A stretch of DNA of 64,000 bases from contig NZ_RBZM01000002.1 in the NCBI RefSeq assembly GCF_003628305.1, positions 372,001 to 436,000 on the forward strand, read 5' to 3'. The DNA is from Cohnella endophytica. GTDB taxonomy: Bacteria > Bacillota > Bacilli > Paenibacillales > Paenibacillaceae. A program made the position numbers and the translations under genes. How positions within the stretch are numbered: the stretch's first letter is position 1; the number at the start of each line of letters is the position of its first letter. The notes under the pieces were generated by a model, which was not told the DNA's origin, searched no databases, and saw only the letters and a program-made list of their open reading frames with translations. Shown one piece after another: positions 32,726 to 42,614 of this stretch.

Positions 32726-34040
32726 ACGTTGCTTGCTCCGGATTCAACATGATTCCCGCATCCTGTAACATCCATTCGATAAAGCAACCGTATCCCGAGG
32801 TTGGATCGTTCACGAAAACATGAGTTACGGCGCCGACTAGCTTGCCGTTCTGGATAATCGGACTGCCGCTCATTCCTTGCACGATTCCTCCGGTACGCTC
32901 GATCAACTTCGGATCGATAATCTTGATGACCATTCCTTTCGTCGCGGGGGACGATTGTTTGGATACGTGAACGATCTCGATATCGAACCGCTCGACCTTC
33001 TGTTTCTCGACGACGGTCAAGATTTGCGCCGGACCTTCTTTTACCTCTTCGGCGAAAGCGACCGGCATCGGATCGGGATTGTAAGCATGCTCCGGAAGCT
33101 GATTCATTTGTCCGAAAATCCCGAACGCGGTATTACGTTCCACGTTGCCTAATTTGCGACCGCCTTTGAGGAATGACGCCCTTTTCTCGCCCGGCTCGCC
33201 GCTCTGGCTCTTGGAAATGGAATTCACGTTGGACTGCACGATCTCTCCGCTGCCGACGACGATCGGAGACTGCGTGTCCATATCGGTTATCACGTGCCCT
33301 AGAGCCCCGTATACGCCTTGATCCGGAGCGTAGAACGTCAGAGTGCCGACGCCCGCCGCAGAGTCGCGGATATACAGTCCTAGCCGCCAGGCCTTGTCCT
33401 CTTCATCGTAAGCAGGCTTCAATGAAGTCTTAAACCTCTCCTTACCTCGTTGAACCAATAATTGCAAAGCGTCTCCTGCACGGCCGGCCGCTTCGGCAAT
33501 CGGGGCGATTTTCGAAATATCGTTGCAGGGTTGGCCGTTAATTTCGACGATGAGATCTCCGAGACGAAGCTTTGCTTCTTCGCCGGGGGAAATTTTCGCT
33601 TTTTCCTTCGTTTGTACGAGATGATGACCAACGATCATAATTCCCGCGGCTTTGACTTTAACACCGATCGTCTGGCCTCCCGGTACGACCTTCAGATCCG
33701 GAATGACTTGAAGCCGCACGGTTTTGAATGGAATTTTGCCGAATAATTTCAGCTTCAGATCGGTTACGCCGCTGCGCTTCGGTTGAATGGATAAGGGCCG
33801 GCTTAGGTCGACGCGAACCGATGCGTGATTGCTGCCGTTGATTTCGGCCACTTCGGGATTTAAGCTTCCCTGGGCATGGACGGGCATCGCGTAATGAAGG
33901 GAAACCTCTTGCCCTTGAAACATTCGCAGGTGACTGGGAAAGCTCGCGAAATGCTGAAACGGCGACGAATAAACGGCAAAACACAGCATAAGAACGACAA
34001 CGAGACCGATGCGGCGTTTCCTTGAATGCTTCTGGTACAA
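32712..34040 (-). CDS. spoIVB: SpoIVB serine peptidase
   Basis: Forespore-secreted signalling protease (S55) of 442 residues that cleaves SpoIVFA so that pro-sigma-K processing can begin in the mother cell. It has an N-terminal membrane signal (IGLVVVLMLCFAVYS), a PDZ domain (about 150-215, GDLIVEINGQPCNDI), and the catalytic Ser in GMSGSPIIQNGKLVGAVTHV near the C-terminus. The start is TTG after GGGGAG (9 bases). It lies between recN and spo0A as in Bacillus. I could not identify a convincing sigma-F/G promoter upstream. Confidence 0.95.
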   Translation of the reverse strand: MYQKHSRKRRIGLVVVLMLCFAVYSSPFQHFASFPSHLRMFQGQEVSLHYAMPVHAQGSLNPEVAEINGSNHASVRVDLSRPLSIQPKRSGVTDLKLKLFGKIPFKTVRLQVIPDLKVVPGGQTIGVKVKAAGIMIVGHHLVQTKEKAKISPGEEAKLRLGDLIVEINGQPCNDISKIAPIAEAAGRAGDALQLLVQRGKERFKTSLKPAYDEEDKAWRLGLYIRDSAAGVGTLTFYAPDQGVYGALGHVITDMDTQSPIVVGSGEIVQSNVNSISKSQSGEPGEKRASFLKGGRKLGNVERNTAFGIFGQMNQLPEHAYNPDPMPVAFAEEVKEGPAQILTVVEKQKVERFDIEIVHVSKQSSPATKGMVIKIIDPKLIERTGGIVQGMSGSPIIQNGKLVGAVTHVFVNDPTSGYGCFIEWMLQDAGIMLNPEQATSKAV

Positions 34041-34167
34041 GTTCTCACGCTCCCCTACAGTCTGGATCGGCTCTGTTTATGTCGCCGATAACGTAACTAT
34101 AAGGTAACCGCGAGACCCTTCTTTTATGTTCCCAAAATGCTTCCTACCCGATTGATTTTTCGCGCCG

Positions 34168-35853
34168 TTACGCGTTTTTTCGCCGCTCCGCCAAACTAAG
34201 CATTTCTTGAGCGTGATGGCGAGTTTTTTCCGTCACTTCCACTCCGCCCAACATTCTCGCCAGCTCCTCGACGCGTTCGGAAGCCGAAAGCTCCGTCACG
34301 GAAGTATGCGTACGATCCTGCTCGGTCACTTGCTTGCGTATTTCGTACTGGCGGTCCGCCATGCAAGCGACTTGCGGAAGATGGGTAATCGCGAATACTT
34401 GGCAATGGCGCGACAGCAGCGACAGCTTCTCGGCGATCGCCTGGGCAGCCCTGCCGCTGACTCCGGTATCGACTTCGTCGAAAACGAGCACGGGAATCTC
34501 GTCGATCTGCGCGAAAATCGCCTTCAAGGCAAGCATGACCCTGGACATCTCGCCTCCGGAAGCGATTTTGGCAAGCGGCTTCGGCGGCTCTCCGGGATTC
34601 GTGGACAAGATGAATTCCGCCGTGTCCGCACCGGTCGCCGACAATGCTGACGAACCCAGCTTTACTTCGAATACGGAACGCTCCATTTGCAGATGTGCTA
34701 GCTCTTGTTCGATCTGACGGGCAAGCGTGCGGGCGGAAGCTCTGCGAATGGACGTCAGTTTCTCCGCCTTCGCGGCGAGTTCTCCCTGCAACTTTTCTTC
34801 CTTGTCCGACAAGCTCTTCAGCAACTCGTCCCGGTTATCGAGTTGATCGGTTTCCGCTTGGATGCGCGCCTTATATTCCAGCACGTGCTCGATCGTCTCT
34901 CCGTACTTGCGCTTTATTCCGTGCAACAAGTCCAATCTTTGTTCGATCTGCGCAAGCCGTTGCGGGTTGAACTCGATGCCTTCTTTATAATCGCGCAGCT
35001 GATACGCGCTGTCTTCAACGCCGTAGTAAGCAGATTGCAATTGATCGACGAGCGGCTGCAAAATGGACGGATCCACTTTGACGATATCCTGCAGGCGAGT
35101 GAGCGCGCGGGAAAGCGCGGTTAAACCCTTCGAGCCGTACAGAAGGTCGTAAGCCTCCGATACCGCGTCCGTCAGCTTCTCCGCATGGGCTAGTTTGCGT
35201 CGTTCGTCGGCTAGGGATTCGTCTTCTCCCGGCTTAAGCTTCGCCGCCGCGATCTCTTCCAGCTGAAACCGGTACAGATCGAGCATCTGCATGCCTTGAC
35301 GCGATTTTTCTTCCAGATCCCTGCGCTCGCGGCTCACGCTCTGATATTCCGCGAACAACCGGCGATACTCGGCCTTATCTGATTGGATAGCTTCTCCCGC
35401 GAACAGATCGAGCCATTCCAAATGCTTGTCCGTCCGAAGCAAAGATTGATGCTCATGCTGGCCGTGGATATTGACCAGATGCTCTCCGACTTCGCGAAGC
35501 ATCGTTAACGTGACGCTTTGGCCGTTAATTCTCGCCGTCGACTTGCCTTGCGCTTGCAATTCCCGGCGAATGAGCAACGTTTCATCCGGGTCGGCTTCGA
35601 TGCCGATCCGATGCAACGTTCCCCATACGGGATGCTGTCGCGGTAGATCGAATACGGCTTCGATATCCGCCCGGTCGCAGCCGTGCCTTACCATCTCGGC
35701 CGAGCCTCGGCCTCCCGCGGTTAGCGTTAGAGCGTCGATAACGATCGACTTGCCCGCTCCGGTCTCGCCCGTAAGCACATGAAATCCTTCGTGGAAATGT
35801 ACGGAAACATTCTCAATGACTGCTAAGTTGTGGATGGATAATTCCCGAAGCAT
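34168..35853 (-). CDS. recN: DNA repair ATPase RecN
   Basis: SMC-like protein of 561 residues that gathers DNA ends at double-strand breaks. Walker A GETGAGKS at about 30-37, a long coiled coil through the middle third, signature LASGGEMSRVMLALK, and Walker B VLVFDEVDTGVSG. GAAGGAGG lies 6 bases before the ATG. It follows argR by 36 bases in the same direction, the usual ahrC-recN order. Confidence 0.97.
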   Translation of the reverse strand: MLRELSIHNLAVIENVSVHFHEGFHVLTGETGAGKSIVIDALTLTAGGRGSAEMVRHGCDRADIEAVFDLPRQHPVWGTLHRIGIEADPDETLLIRRELQAQGKSTARINGQSVTLTMLREVGEHLVNIHGQHEHQSLLRTDKHLEWLDLFAGEAIQSDKAEYRRLFAEYQSVSRERRDLEEKSRQGMQMLDLYRFQLEEIAAAKLKPGEDESLADERRKLAHAEKLTDAVSEAYDLLYGSKGLTALSRALTRLQDIVKVDPSILQPLVDQLQSAYYGVEDSAYQLRDYKEGIEFNPQRLAQIEQRLDLLHGIKRKYGETIEHVLEYKARIQAETDQLDNRDELLKSLSDKEEKLQGELAAKAEKLTSIRRASARTLARQIEQELAHLQMERSVFEVKLGSSALSATGADTAEFILSTNPGEPPKPLAKIASGGEMSRVMLALKAIFAQIDEIPVLVFDEVDTGVSGRAAQAIAEKLSLLSRHCQVFAITHLPQVACMADRQYEIRKQVTEQDRTHTSVTELSASERVEELARMLGGVEVTEKTRHHAQEMLSLAERRKNA

Positions 35854-35889
35854 GAAAAGCCTCCTTCATCTCGTCTCAACTTGAAGCTC

Positions 35890-36339
35890 TTATTGCATCA
35901 TATCGTAGATGCGACCAAGCAAATCTTCGCCTTGGCTCTTGGATTTCGTAATCAGAAGCGTCGTATCGTCGCCGCCGATCGTCCCGATAATCTCGGGCCA
36001 GTCCATGCCGTCGATCAAAGCCGCGATCGTGCCTGCCGTAGCGGGCAGGCATTTTAGAACGACGAGATTTTCCGCCGCGTCAGCGCTTACGAAATGATCG
36101 AGCAGCGCCCGTTTCAGCTTGTGGGCGGGGTTATATCTTTGATCCTGCGGCATCGAATATTTATATCGTCCGTCTTCGAGCGGGACTTTGATCAACTGCA
36201 TTTCCTTGATGTCGCGCGACACCGTTGCTTGCGTGATCTGCATGCCTTCCAAGCTAAGCGCTTCCACGAGATCTTCTTGCGTCTCGATTTCGCGCGAGCC
36301 GATCAGTTCACGTATTTTGCGTTGTCGTTGTCCTTTCAT
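35890..36339 (-). CDS. argR: Arginine repressor
   Basis: ArgR/AhrC of 149 residues: an N-terminal winged helix (QEDLVEALSLEGMQITQATV, then SRDIKEM) binds ARG boxes, and the C-terminal domain (GTIGGDDTTLLI) binds arginine and forms hexamers. It controls arginine synthesis and breakdown. GGAGG is 10 bases upstream of the ATG, inside the preceding gene, with a four-base ATGA overlap. Confidence 0.96.
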   Translation of the reverse strand: MKGQRQRKIRELIGSREIETQEDLVEALSLEGMQITQATVSRDIKEMQLIKVPLEDGRYKYSMPQDQRYNPAHKLKRALLDHFVSADAAENLVVLKCLPATAGTIAALIDGMDWPEIIGTIGGDDTTLLITKSKSQGEDLLGRIYDMMQ

Positions 36340-36803
36340 TCCTCGCCAGCCTCCACCTTGAATCGTACGATTTTAATTTGCGCTTCTTGGGTATGAGCGA
36401 TAACGATTCCCTCGCAATCCGGGAACAATAAAGCGTAAGGGAGCAATTTCTCCCTCAACCCGCTCGCCGTCCAATCCAGCGGTTGCCTTGCGCGTTCCAG
36501 CTTGACCAGGAAATATTTATGTTCCCTGCAAGCCAGATAATCGAAATAGAGCCGAGTCGGCATAACCGGACCGTCGTCCACGACAACTCCGAGAGGAACT
36601 CGGTGTTTGCCTGATAGCACTTCGAATCCATGCTCCTCCAAGAGCGTTACGTTCTCGTCTTGCTCTACGCCGCCCGCCTGAGCCAGCTTGCGCAGCCTGG
36701 AGCCCGGAGGCTCGTGCAGCCATTTGTCGAAGCGCCTGATTACCCACCAGACCATCAGGCCTGCCGCCGTTAGCATAATAAGCCAATCTCCGAATCGATC
36801 CAT
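36336..36803 (-). CDS. Uncharacterised membrane-anchored protein between tlyA and argR
   Basis: 155 residues starting MDRFGDWLIMLTAAGLMVWW. One N-terminal membrane helix (about 6-22) is followed by a soluble, cytoplasm-facing or external domain with many Leu, Arg and Glu. No catalytic motif is seen. The start at 36803 has GGAGG 8 bases before it; the frame is open to 36857. It overlaps argR by four bases, so it is co-translated with the repressor. B. subtilis has no gene at this position, as far as I know, so this may be a Paenibacillaceae-type addition. Function unknown. Confidence 0.75.
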   Translation of the reverse strand: MDRFGDWLIMLTAAGLMVWWVIRRFDKWLHEPPGSRLRKLAQAGGVEQDENVTLLEEHGFEVLSGKHRVPLGVVVDDGPVMPTRLYFDYLACREHKYFLVKLERARQPLDWTASGLREKLLPYALLFPDCEGIVIAHTQEAQIKIVRFKVEAGEE

Positions 36804-37013
36804 GCGCTTGACCTCCACCCCGTTTCCGCAACGGAGGAAAAATAAGTCTGTATGCACATGATGCGGTGACGCTCTCTTCTTTTTCTAGACGAGGACCTTA
36901 ATCTCCTCTAAAATCTGAATTATTCGCAAGTAAAAACCCGAAGCATGCCTACGGTCCGGTCCGCGGTATTCTCCGGCCGTTCTTCGGCAGCTCCGGGTCC
37001 TCCGGACAACTAT

Positions 37014-37883
37014 TTATGTATTTTTCGTATCCGTTCCGCGACGGAATGTCGCTCCCGCCTCGTCAACGGTTTGTTTGATTCGTTTAGCCAGCGCTTCTTC
37101 GTCCATCTCCGGCAACGCAGTCCCAGCCTCGGCGATCAATCGCCAATGCGCCAGAAATTCGATGTTACCTTCGCCGCCGGTTATCGGGGAATAGGTCAAG
37201 CCTTGCAGCTCGAAACCGAGGCCGTTCGCCGTAACCAACACGTCTCGCAGCACCTTGGCGTGCACCGCGGGATCTCGGATAACGCCGGATTTGCCGACTT
37301 GCTCCCTGCCCGCTTCGAACTGGGGTTTGATGAGCGCGATCGTCTGGCCCCCCGCTTCAAGAATGTCGGCGAGAGCAGGCAAAATCAACCTAAGCGAGAT
37401 AAACGAAACATCGATCGACGCGAATCCAGGGCGAGGACCGGCTAACTGCTCCAACGTCATATGCCTGAAATTCGTCCGTTCCAGCACGACTACGCGTTCG
37501 TCTTGGCGAAGCGACCAGTCCAGCTGATTGTAGCCAACGTCTACGGCGTACACGCGGGAAGCGCCGTTCTGGAGCGCGCAATCCGTGAAGCCGCCCGTCG
37601 AGGCGCCGATATCGAGCATAACGGCATCGGTCAAATCCAAGCTGAAGTGCTTGATCGCCTTCTCCAGCTTAAGTCCCCCCCTGCTAACGTAGGGATGGAT
37701 AGCGCCTTTGACGGTGATCGTCGCATCGCGGGGCACCTTCGTGCCCGCCTTATCGATGCGTTCGGTGCCGACCAGCACGAGACCGGCCATGATCGCGGCT
37801 TTCGCTTTTTCTCGGCTTTCGTAATAGCCAAGCTCGAGCAGCAGTACGTCAAGCCGCTCTTTCGTTATCGTCGTCTTCTCCAT
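37014..37883 (-). CDS. TlyA family rRNA 2'-O-methyltransferase / hemolysin-like (YqxC)
   Basis: 289 residues. An N-terminal S4 RNA-binding domain (RLDVLLLELGYYESREKAKA, about 10-70) is followed by an FtsJ/RrmJ methyltransferase fold with the SAM loop MLDIGASTGGFTDCAL and DVSFISL. Mycobacterial TlyA methylates 16S and 23S rRNA; the same activity here is inferred. The ATG overlaps the dxs stop by one base (TAATG). A GC-rich stretch of about 155 bases without a gene follows its stop. Confidence 0.93.
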   Translation of the reverse strand: MEKTTITKERLDVLLLELGYYESREKAKAAIMAGLVLVGTERIDKAGTKVPRDATITVKGAIHPYVSRGGLKLEKAIKHFSLDLTDAVMLDIGASTGGFTDCALQNGASRVYAVDVGYNQLDWSLRQDERVVVLERTNFRHMTLEQLAGPRPGFASIDVSFISLRLILPALADILEAGGQTIALIKPQFEAGREQVGKSGVIRDPAVHAKVLRDVLVTANGLGFELQGLTYSPITGGEGNIEFLAHWRLIAEAGTALPEMDEEALAKRIKQTVDEAGATFRRGTDTKNT

Positions 37884-39778
37884 TAAGTCGCCTTCTGCCT
37901 TTTGCGTACCGGGAGCGAAGCCAGTTGCTTGGCGATCGCGTCGGCGGTCAGGCCGCTATCCGCACGTTGTTCCTTGATCGTCGCGTGTTCCACGAATAGA
38001 TCGGGAACTCCGGCAATATGAATCGACGCGGGTTGCGTGCCCTGCAACGTATAAAATTCCAGAATCGCGCTGCCCAATCCGCCTTGCACGGAGCCTTCTT
38101 CGACGACGAGCAACGGAATCCGTTCTTTCGCCAATGCCAAGAGCATCTTCTCGTCCAGCGGCTTGACGAAACGGGCATTAACGACGCGAACGTTGATCCC
38201 CTCGCGCTTCAACAGTTCGGCGGCTTCTTCGGCCACTTGAACCATCGGCCCGATGGCAAGCACCGCCGCATAATCCCCTTCGCGCACCGTTTCCCACGTA
38301 CCGATCTCGATGCTCGACATCCGTTCGTCGAGCGCAACGCCGGTACCCGCTATCCGCGGATAACGTACGGCAATCGGCCCGGCGTCGTAGTCGACTGCCG
38401 TCTTCATCATGTTCTTGAGCTCGTTCTCGTCCTTCGGCATCATAAGCACCATGTTCGGGATATGCCGCAAGAAAGCGATATCGTATACCCCTTGGTGCGT
38501 CTCCCCGTCCGCTCCGACGAAGCCCGCGCGATCGATCGCGAAAATAACGTTCAAGTTCTGCCGGCAAATGTCGTGCACGACTTGATCGTAAGCCCGCTGA
38601 AGGAAAGTGGAGTAAACCGCGAAGACGGGCTTCATTCCTTCCATCGCGAGCGCCGCGGACATCGTGGCCGCATGCTGCTCAGCTATACCGACGTCGAACA
38701 TACGGTCCGGGAACCGCTCCGCGAACTTCAACAGACCGGAGCCGCCCGGCATCGCCGGCGTTACCGCGACGATCCGCTTATCCTGCTCGGCGAGCTCGAT
38801 CAGCGTGCTTCCGAACACCTCGGTATACATCGGAGGACCTACGGGTTTGACGACTTGGCCGGATTCGATCTTGTAGGAACCCGTTATCCCGTGCCATTTG
38901 TGGGAATCCGCTTCCGCGGGGGAATAGCCTTTGCCTTTAACCGTCAAGACGTGAACGAGTACCGGCCCGTCGACGCTATCGGCTTGTTTGAACGCCTCGA
39001 TCAGCTTGTTGACGTCATGGCCGTCCACCGGACCGAAATATTTCAGACCGAACTCCTCGAATAACACGCCTTCCGGCGCGACGAGATATTTCAAGCTGTC
39101 TTTCACCCGATCGGCCGTACGGGCAAGCTTGCCGCCGATCGCGGGCACTTTGCGAAGCAACCAATCCAACTCGTCTTTGGCTTTACGATAAATTTTCTCC
39201 GAACGTACTTTGCCCAAATAATTGTGGATGGCGCCTACATTAGGAGCGATCGACATTTCGTTGTCGTTAAGCACGACCATCAGCTTCCGCTTCTCGTGGC
39301 CGATATGATTCAACGCTTCCAAGGCCATGCCGCCCGTAAGCGCGCCGTCGCCGATTATCGCGACTACGCGGTTGGATTCGCCCTTCAGGTCGCGCGCGAG
39401 CGCCATCCCCATCGCGGCGGAGAGGGACGTGCTGCTGTGACCCGCTTCCCAGACGTCGTGCTCGCTCTCGTTGCGCTTCACGAATCCGCATAAGCCGTCC
39501 TTCTGGCGCAACGTGTCGAACCGGTTCTGGCGGCCGGTCAATATTTTGTGTACGTAAGCTTGGTGTCCTACGTCGAAGATGAATTTGTCCTGCGGACTGT
39601 TATATAAATAATGCAACGCCAACGTGAGCTCGACGACGCCAAGATTCGGCGCGAGATGCCCCCCCGTTGCGGATAATTTCTCGATAAGAAAATGCCTGAT
39701 CTCTTCTGCTAATCGCGGAAGCTCGGGTAGCGTTAATTTTTTTAAGTCTGTCGGACTGTCGATGTTCTCGAGCAGCAA
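37883..39778 (-). CDS. dxs: 1-deoxy-D-xylulose-5-phosphate synthase
   Basis: Thiamine diphosphate enzyme of 631 residues that condenses pyruvate with glyceraldehyde 3-phosphate, the first step of the MEP isoprenoid pathway. Domain I carries [18 protein letters not shown] with the diphosphate/Mg site, domain II has the general base Glu in [14 protein letters not shown], and domain III is complete. The start is TTG, preceded by GCGGGG. A TATAAT promoter is just upstream. It is coupled to tlyA at its 3' end and follows ispA. Confidence 0.96.
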   Translation of the reverse strand: MLLENIDSPTDLKKLTLPELPRLAEEIRHFLIEKLSATGGHLAPNLGVVELTLALHYLYNSPQDKFIFDVGHQAYVHKILTGRQNRFDTLRQKDGLCGFVKRNESEHDVWEAGHSSTSLSAAMGMALARDLKGESNRVVAIIGDGALTGGMALEALNHIGHEKRKLMVVLNDNEMSIAPNVGAIHNYLGKVRSEKIYRKAKDELDWLLRKVPAIGGKLARTADRVKDSLKYLVAPEGVLFEEFGLKYFGPVDGHDVNKLIEAFKQADSVDGPVLVHVLTVKGKGYSPAEADSHKWHGITGSYKIESGQVVKPVGPPMYTEVFGSTLIELAEQDKRIVAVTPAMPGGSGLLKFAERFPDRMFDVGIAEQHAATMSAALAMEGMKPVFAVYSTFLQRAYDQVVHDICRQNLNVIFAIDRAGFVGADGETHQGVYDIAFLRHIPNMVLMMPKDENELKNMMKTAVDYDAGPIAVRYPRIAGTGVALDERMSSIEIGTWETVREGDYAAVLAIGPMVQVAEEAAELLKREGINVRVVNARFVKPLDEKMLLALAKERIPLLVVEEGSVQGGLGSAILEFYTLQGTQPASIHIAGVPDLFVEHATIKEQRADSGLTADAIAKQLASLPVRKRQKAT

Positions 39779-39815
39779 GTGGTGTTCCCCGCTTTCCCCC
39801 TAAAGATATACCGCC

Positions 39816-39844
39816 ATTATACCATATCCGCAATGAATGCCCAA
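39816..39844 (-). promoter_or_regulatory. Promoter of dxs
   Basis: Minus-strand TTGGGC (39839-39844), 17-base spacer, TATAAT (39816-39821) with extended TGG. It shows that dxs and the genes below it can be transcribed separately from ispA. The 208 bases between ispA and dxs hold no gene. Confidence 0.6.
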
Positions 39845-39988
39845 ATTTCTACACCTTCGGCGCTCTCCCGCGAAAGGTCTCCGGAACATGACAAACCCCA
39901 ACCGCGACGGAAGTTATGTCCTCCCGTTACGATCGGGGCAATAAGGCGTTTGCATGGCGGCGATTGCTTCGCTTCGACGCCAACGCGT

Positions 39989-40903
39989 CTAGTGATCTCT
40001 ATTCAGCAAGTATCCGGCGATACCGATCAAGCGATCCGGGTTCGCGAGTCCGGCCTGCAAGAGCACTTCGCCGGCTTCGTTCGTTAATTCCGTCACGCGT
40101 TTCCGGCTCTCCTCGAGACCGAGCAAGAACGGGTACGTCACCTTCTCTTGCCGTTCGTCGCTCTTCACGGGCTTGCCGAGCTTCGCCTCGGTACCTGTTA
40201 AATCCAATATATCGTCTTGAATCTGGAATGCAAGGCCGACGTTGCGACCGAACAAACCGAAGGCTTCCAGTTGCTTTTCGTCCGCATCCGATGCATAACC
40301 ACCGGCGCGCAACGAAAACCGGATCAAGTCGCTCGTCTTGTGCAGGTGAATGTACTCCAACTGTTCAAGAGACGTAACTCCCTGCTCTCCCAGCATATCG
40401 GCGACTTGACCGCCGACCATGCCGGGCAATCCGGCGAACCTCGCGAGCTCTTCCGTGACAGCCAGCACTTTATCGGCCGGCACGCCTAATTTCGAAGCCT
40501 GAGCCGCGACGTAGAACGCATGGGTGAGCAAGCCGTCGCCGGCTAGAATGGCCATCGCGTCGCCGAATACTTTGTGGTTCGTTAACCGTCCGCGACGGAA
40601 ATCGTCGTTATCCATCGCCGGAAGATCATCGTGGATGAGCGAATACGTATGGATCATCTCCACCGCGCAAGCGAACGGCATCGCCCGGTCGGACGCGCCT
40701 CCTTCGTCTCCCGTTACCGCTTCGGCCGCGGCCAGCACCAGAATCGGGCGAAGCCGCTTGCCCCCCGCGAGCAGCGAGTAATCCATCGCCTCCCGCAGCG
40801 TGGCGGGAACCGTCCATCCGGAAGGAAACACCGACCGCAGCGCGCTCTCCACGCATTCCCGGCGCGATTGTAAATAAGTATGTATATTCTCGGCAGTCGT
40901 CAC
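39989..40903 (-). CDS. ispA: Farnesyl diphosphate synthase (polyprenyl synthetase)
   Basis: Prenyltransferase of 304 residues that elongates dimethylallyl diphosphate to farnesyl diphosphate. The first Asp-rich motif is IHDDLPAMDNDD and the second FQIQDDILDL; GGKRLRP binds isopentenyl diphosphate. The frame is open to 41005, but GTG at 40903 (VTTAENIHTY) has GAGGGG at 7 bases and gives the usual length. Downstream of xseB with a gap of 61 bases. Confidence 0.93.
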   Translation of the reverse strand: MTTAENIHTYLQSRRECVESALRSVFPSGWTVPATLREAMDYSLLAGGKRLRPILVLAAAEAVTGDEGGASDRAMPFACAVEMIHTYSLIHDDLPAMDNDDFRRGRLTNHKVFGDAMAILAGDGLLTHAFYVAAQASKLGVPADKVLAVTEELARFAGLPGMVGGQVADMLGEQGVTSLEQLEYIHLHKTSDLIRFSLRAGGYASDADEKQLEAFGLFGRNVGLAFQIQDDILDLTGTEAKLGKPVKSDERQEKVTYPFLLGLEESRKRVTELTNEAGEVLLQAGLANPDRLIGIAGYLLNRDH

Positions 40904-40964
40904 GTCATTACCCCTCAATCTACTAAACGTTGCGCGCCGACATAAGACGGCGACTGCCGCCCGT

Positions 40965-41246
40965 TTATGCTTGGTCCGCGAAAGGCTTGCGCTGCAATCC
41001 CGCATCGCCCTCGACCAGCATTTCGATCCGGCGTTCCACTTGTTCCAGCTTATTCCCGCATAACTTGGATAAGCTCATTCCCTCTTGAAACAGTTCGATC
41101 GCCGTTTCCAGCGGCACGTCTCCGCTCTCGAGCTTCGCGACGATCGACTCCAGCTTCTCCATCGCTTGCTCAAAACTGATTGCCGGAACGCTTGTTTCCG
41201 CATCGTCCGTTGCCTGCGATACCGTCTTCGATCCGTTCTTAGCCAT
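40965..41246 (-). CDS. xseB: Exonuclease VII small subunit
   Basis: 93 residues. The helical hairpin core ISFEQAMEKLESIVAKLESG is typical of XseB, which forms the regulatory bundle on XseA. The first 20 residues are a polar extension. It overlaps xseA by eight bases and has a GAGG-rich ribosome site within xseA. Confidence 0.94.
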   Translation of the reverse strand: MAKNGSKTVSQATDDAETSVPAISFEQAMEKLESIVAKLESGDVPLETAIELFQEGMSLSKLCGNKLEQVERRIEMLVEGDAGLQRKPFADQA

Positions 41247-42600
41247 TCGACTGTTCCTCCCCTTGAATGCCCCAGACTTGGCAATCCAATTTCCCGTCCG
41301 TCAATCGCACGCGGACGATATCGCCGGGCTGCACTTCGCAGATCGACCGAATCAACGACTTCTGTTGTTCGTCATAGACTAGGCTATATCCTCGACCCAT
41401 GATCTTAAGCGGACTTAGCGCGTCCAAATGGCGCACGACGGAGCCGAATTGGCTTTGACGTTGACGCAAGATTCCGTTCATCGCCATTTCCAAGCCGCGC
41501 GCCGCGGAAGCAACCCGTTGACGCGCTAACGCCGCCTGGCGTCCAGGATTAACCGCAGACAGTCTGCCGCTCAGTCGGGACAACTTATCCGCCGACCGGG
41601 CATGTGCGCTTTGCATCCGATATTGCAACCGGTCCCGCAAGCGATCCAGCCGCTCGGCTTGAACGAGCAAACTCCTTCGGGGCTGCGTGAAATACGGGGA
41701 CCTGGCCGCATGCTGCCATCTTTCCCGCGCTCTAGCGAGCAGTCCGCCCAGAGATTTCGCCATGCGCTGCTCCAGATGGACAAGCCCTTGCTTAAGCTCT
41801 CCCGAATGTCTGACGGCAAGCTCCGCCGCGGCGGTGGGCGTAGGCGCCCGCAAATCCGCGGCAAAATCGGATATCGTAAAGTCCGTCTCATGCCCCACCG
41901 CCGAGATGACCGGGATAGCGGAAGCTCGAATCGCCCTGGCGACCGTTTCCTCGTTAAACGCCCATAGCTCCTCGAGCGATCCGCCTCCGCGTCCGACGAT
42001 GAGCACGTCCGGCTCTCCGAGCGCGTTCATTTCCCGAATCGCCTTGACGATGGCCGGAGCCGCGCTTTTCCCTTGCACGACCACCGGATACAGCAGAACG
42101 GCTACCCCCGGATTCCTGCGTTCGAGCGTAATCAGTATATCTTTCACGGCAGCGCCCGTCGGAGACGTAATGACGCCGACCGTCCGCGGATATCGAGGCA
42201 ACGGCCGTTTCCCCCGCTCGTCGAACAATCCTTCCGACTCTAGCTTTTTCTTCAATTGCTCGAACGCGAGATACAGGCTTCCGATTCCGTCCGGCTGCAT
42301 CGCGGTCGCATAGAATTGGTAAGCTCCGTCTCTTTCGTATACGGAAACGCCTCCGCGCGTCAGCACCTTCATTCCGTCTTTGGGAGAGAAAGGAAGCCGC
42401 TGGTTATAGGAGGCGAACATGATGCATTTCAGCCGTGCGCCCTCATCCTTCAGCGTAAAATACATATGGCCGCTGGAATGAAACGTAAAATTGGAGATTT
42501 CGCCTCTCAGCCAGATGTCCTGGAGTCCGGGATCGCCTTCGAGCTTCATCTTGATGAGGCGATTAATGTCGCGAATGCTTAACGCGCGAGCCGGTTCCAT
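41239..42600 (-). CDS. xseA: Exonuclease VII large subunit
   Basis: 453 residues: N-terminal OB-fold (ALSIRDINRLIKMKLEGDPG, WLRGEISNFTFHSSGHMYF), the catalytic domain (SPTGAAVKDILITLERRNPG, GRGGGSLEELWAFNEE, ISAVGHETDFTISDFAADLR), then a long coiled coil. It degrades single-stranded DNA into oligonucleotides. The ATG at 42600 has GAGGAGG 8 bases upstream; the longer frame to 42708 overlaps folD and is rejected. Confidence 0.95.
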   Translation of the reverse strand: MEPARALSIRDINRLIKMKLEGDPGLQDIWLRGEISNFTFHSSGHMYFTLKDEGARLKCIMFASYNQRLPFSPKDGMKVLTRGGVSVYERDGAYQFYATAMQPDGIGSLYLAFEQLKKKLESEGLFDERGKRPLPRYPRTVGVITSPTGAAVKDILITLERRNPGVAVLLYPVVVQGKSAAPAIVKAIREMNALGEPDVLIVGRGGGSLEELWAFNEETVARAIRASAIPVISAVGHETDFTISDFAADLRAPTPTAAAELAVRHSGELKQGLVHLEQRMAKSLGGLLARARERWQHAARSPYFTQPRRSLLVQAERLDRLRDRLQYRMQSAHARSADKLSRLSGRLSAVNPGRQAALARQRVASAARGLEMAMNGILRQRQSQFGSVVRHLDALSPLKIMGRGYSLVYDEQQKSLIRSICEVQPGDIVRVRLTDGKLDCQVWGIQGEEQSNG

Positions 42601-42614
42601 TCGGCCAGCCTCCT

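Noticed and set aside
34041..34167. Sigma-F/G promoter for spoIIIVB-type gene spoIVB
   Set aside because: CATAAAA-like -10 sequences are present but no -35 at the right distance fits; left unassigned.
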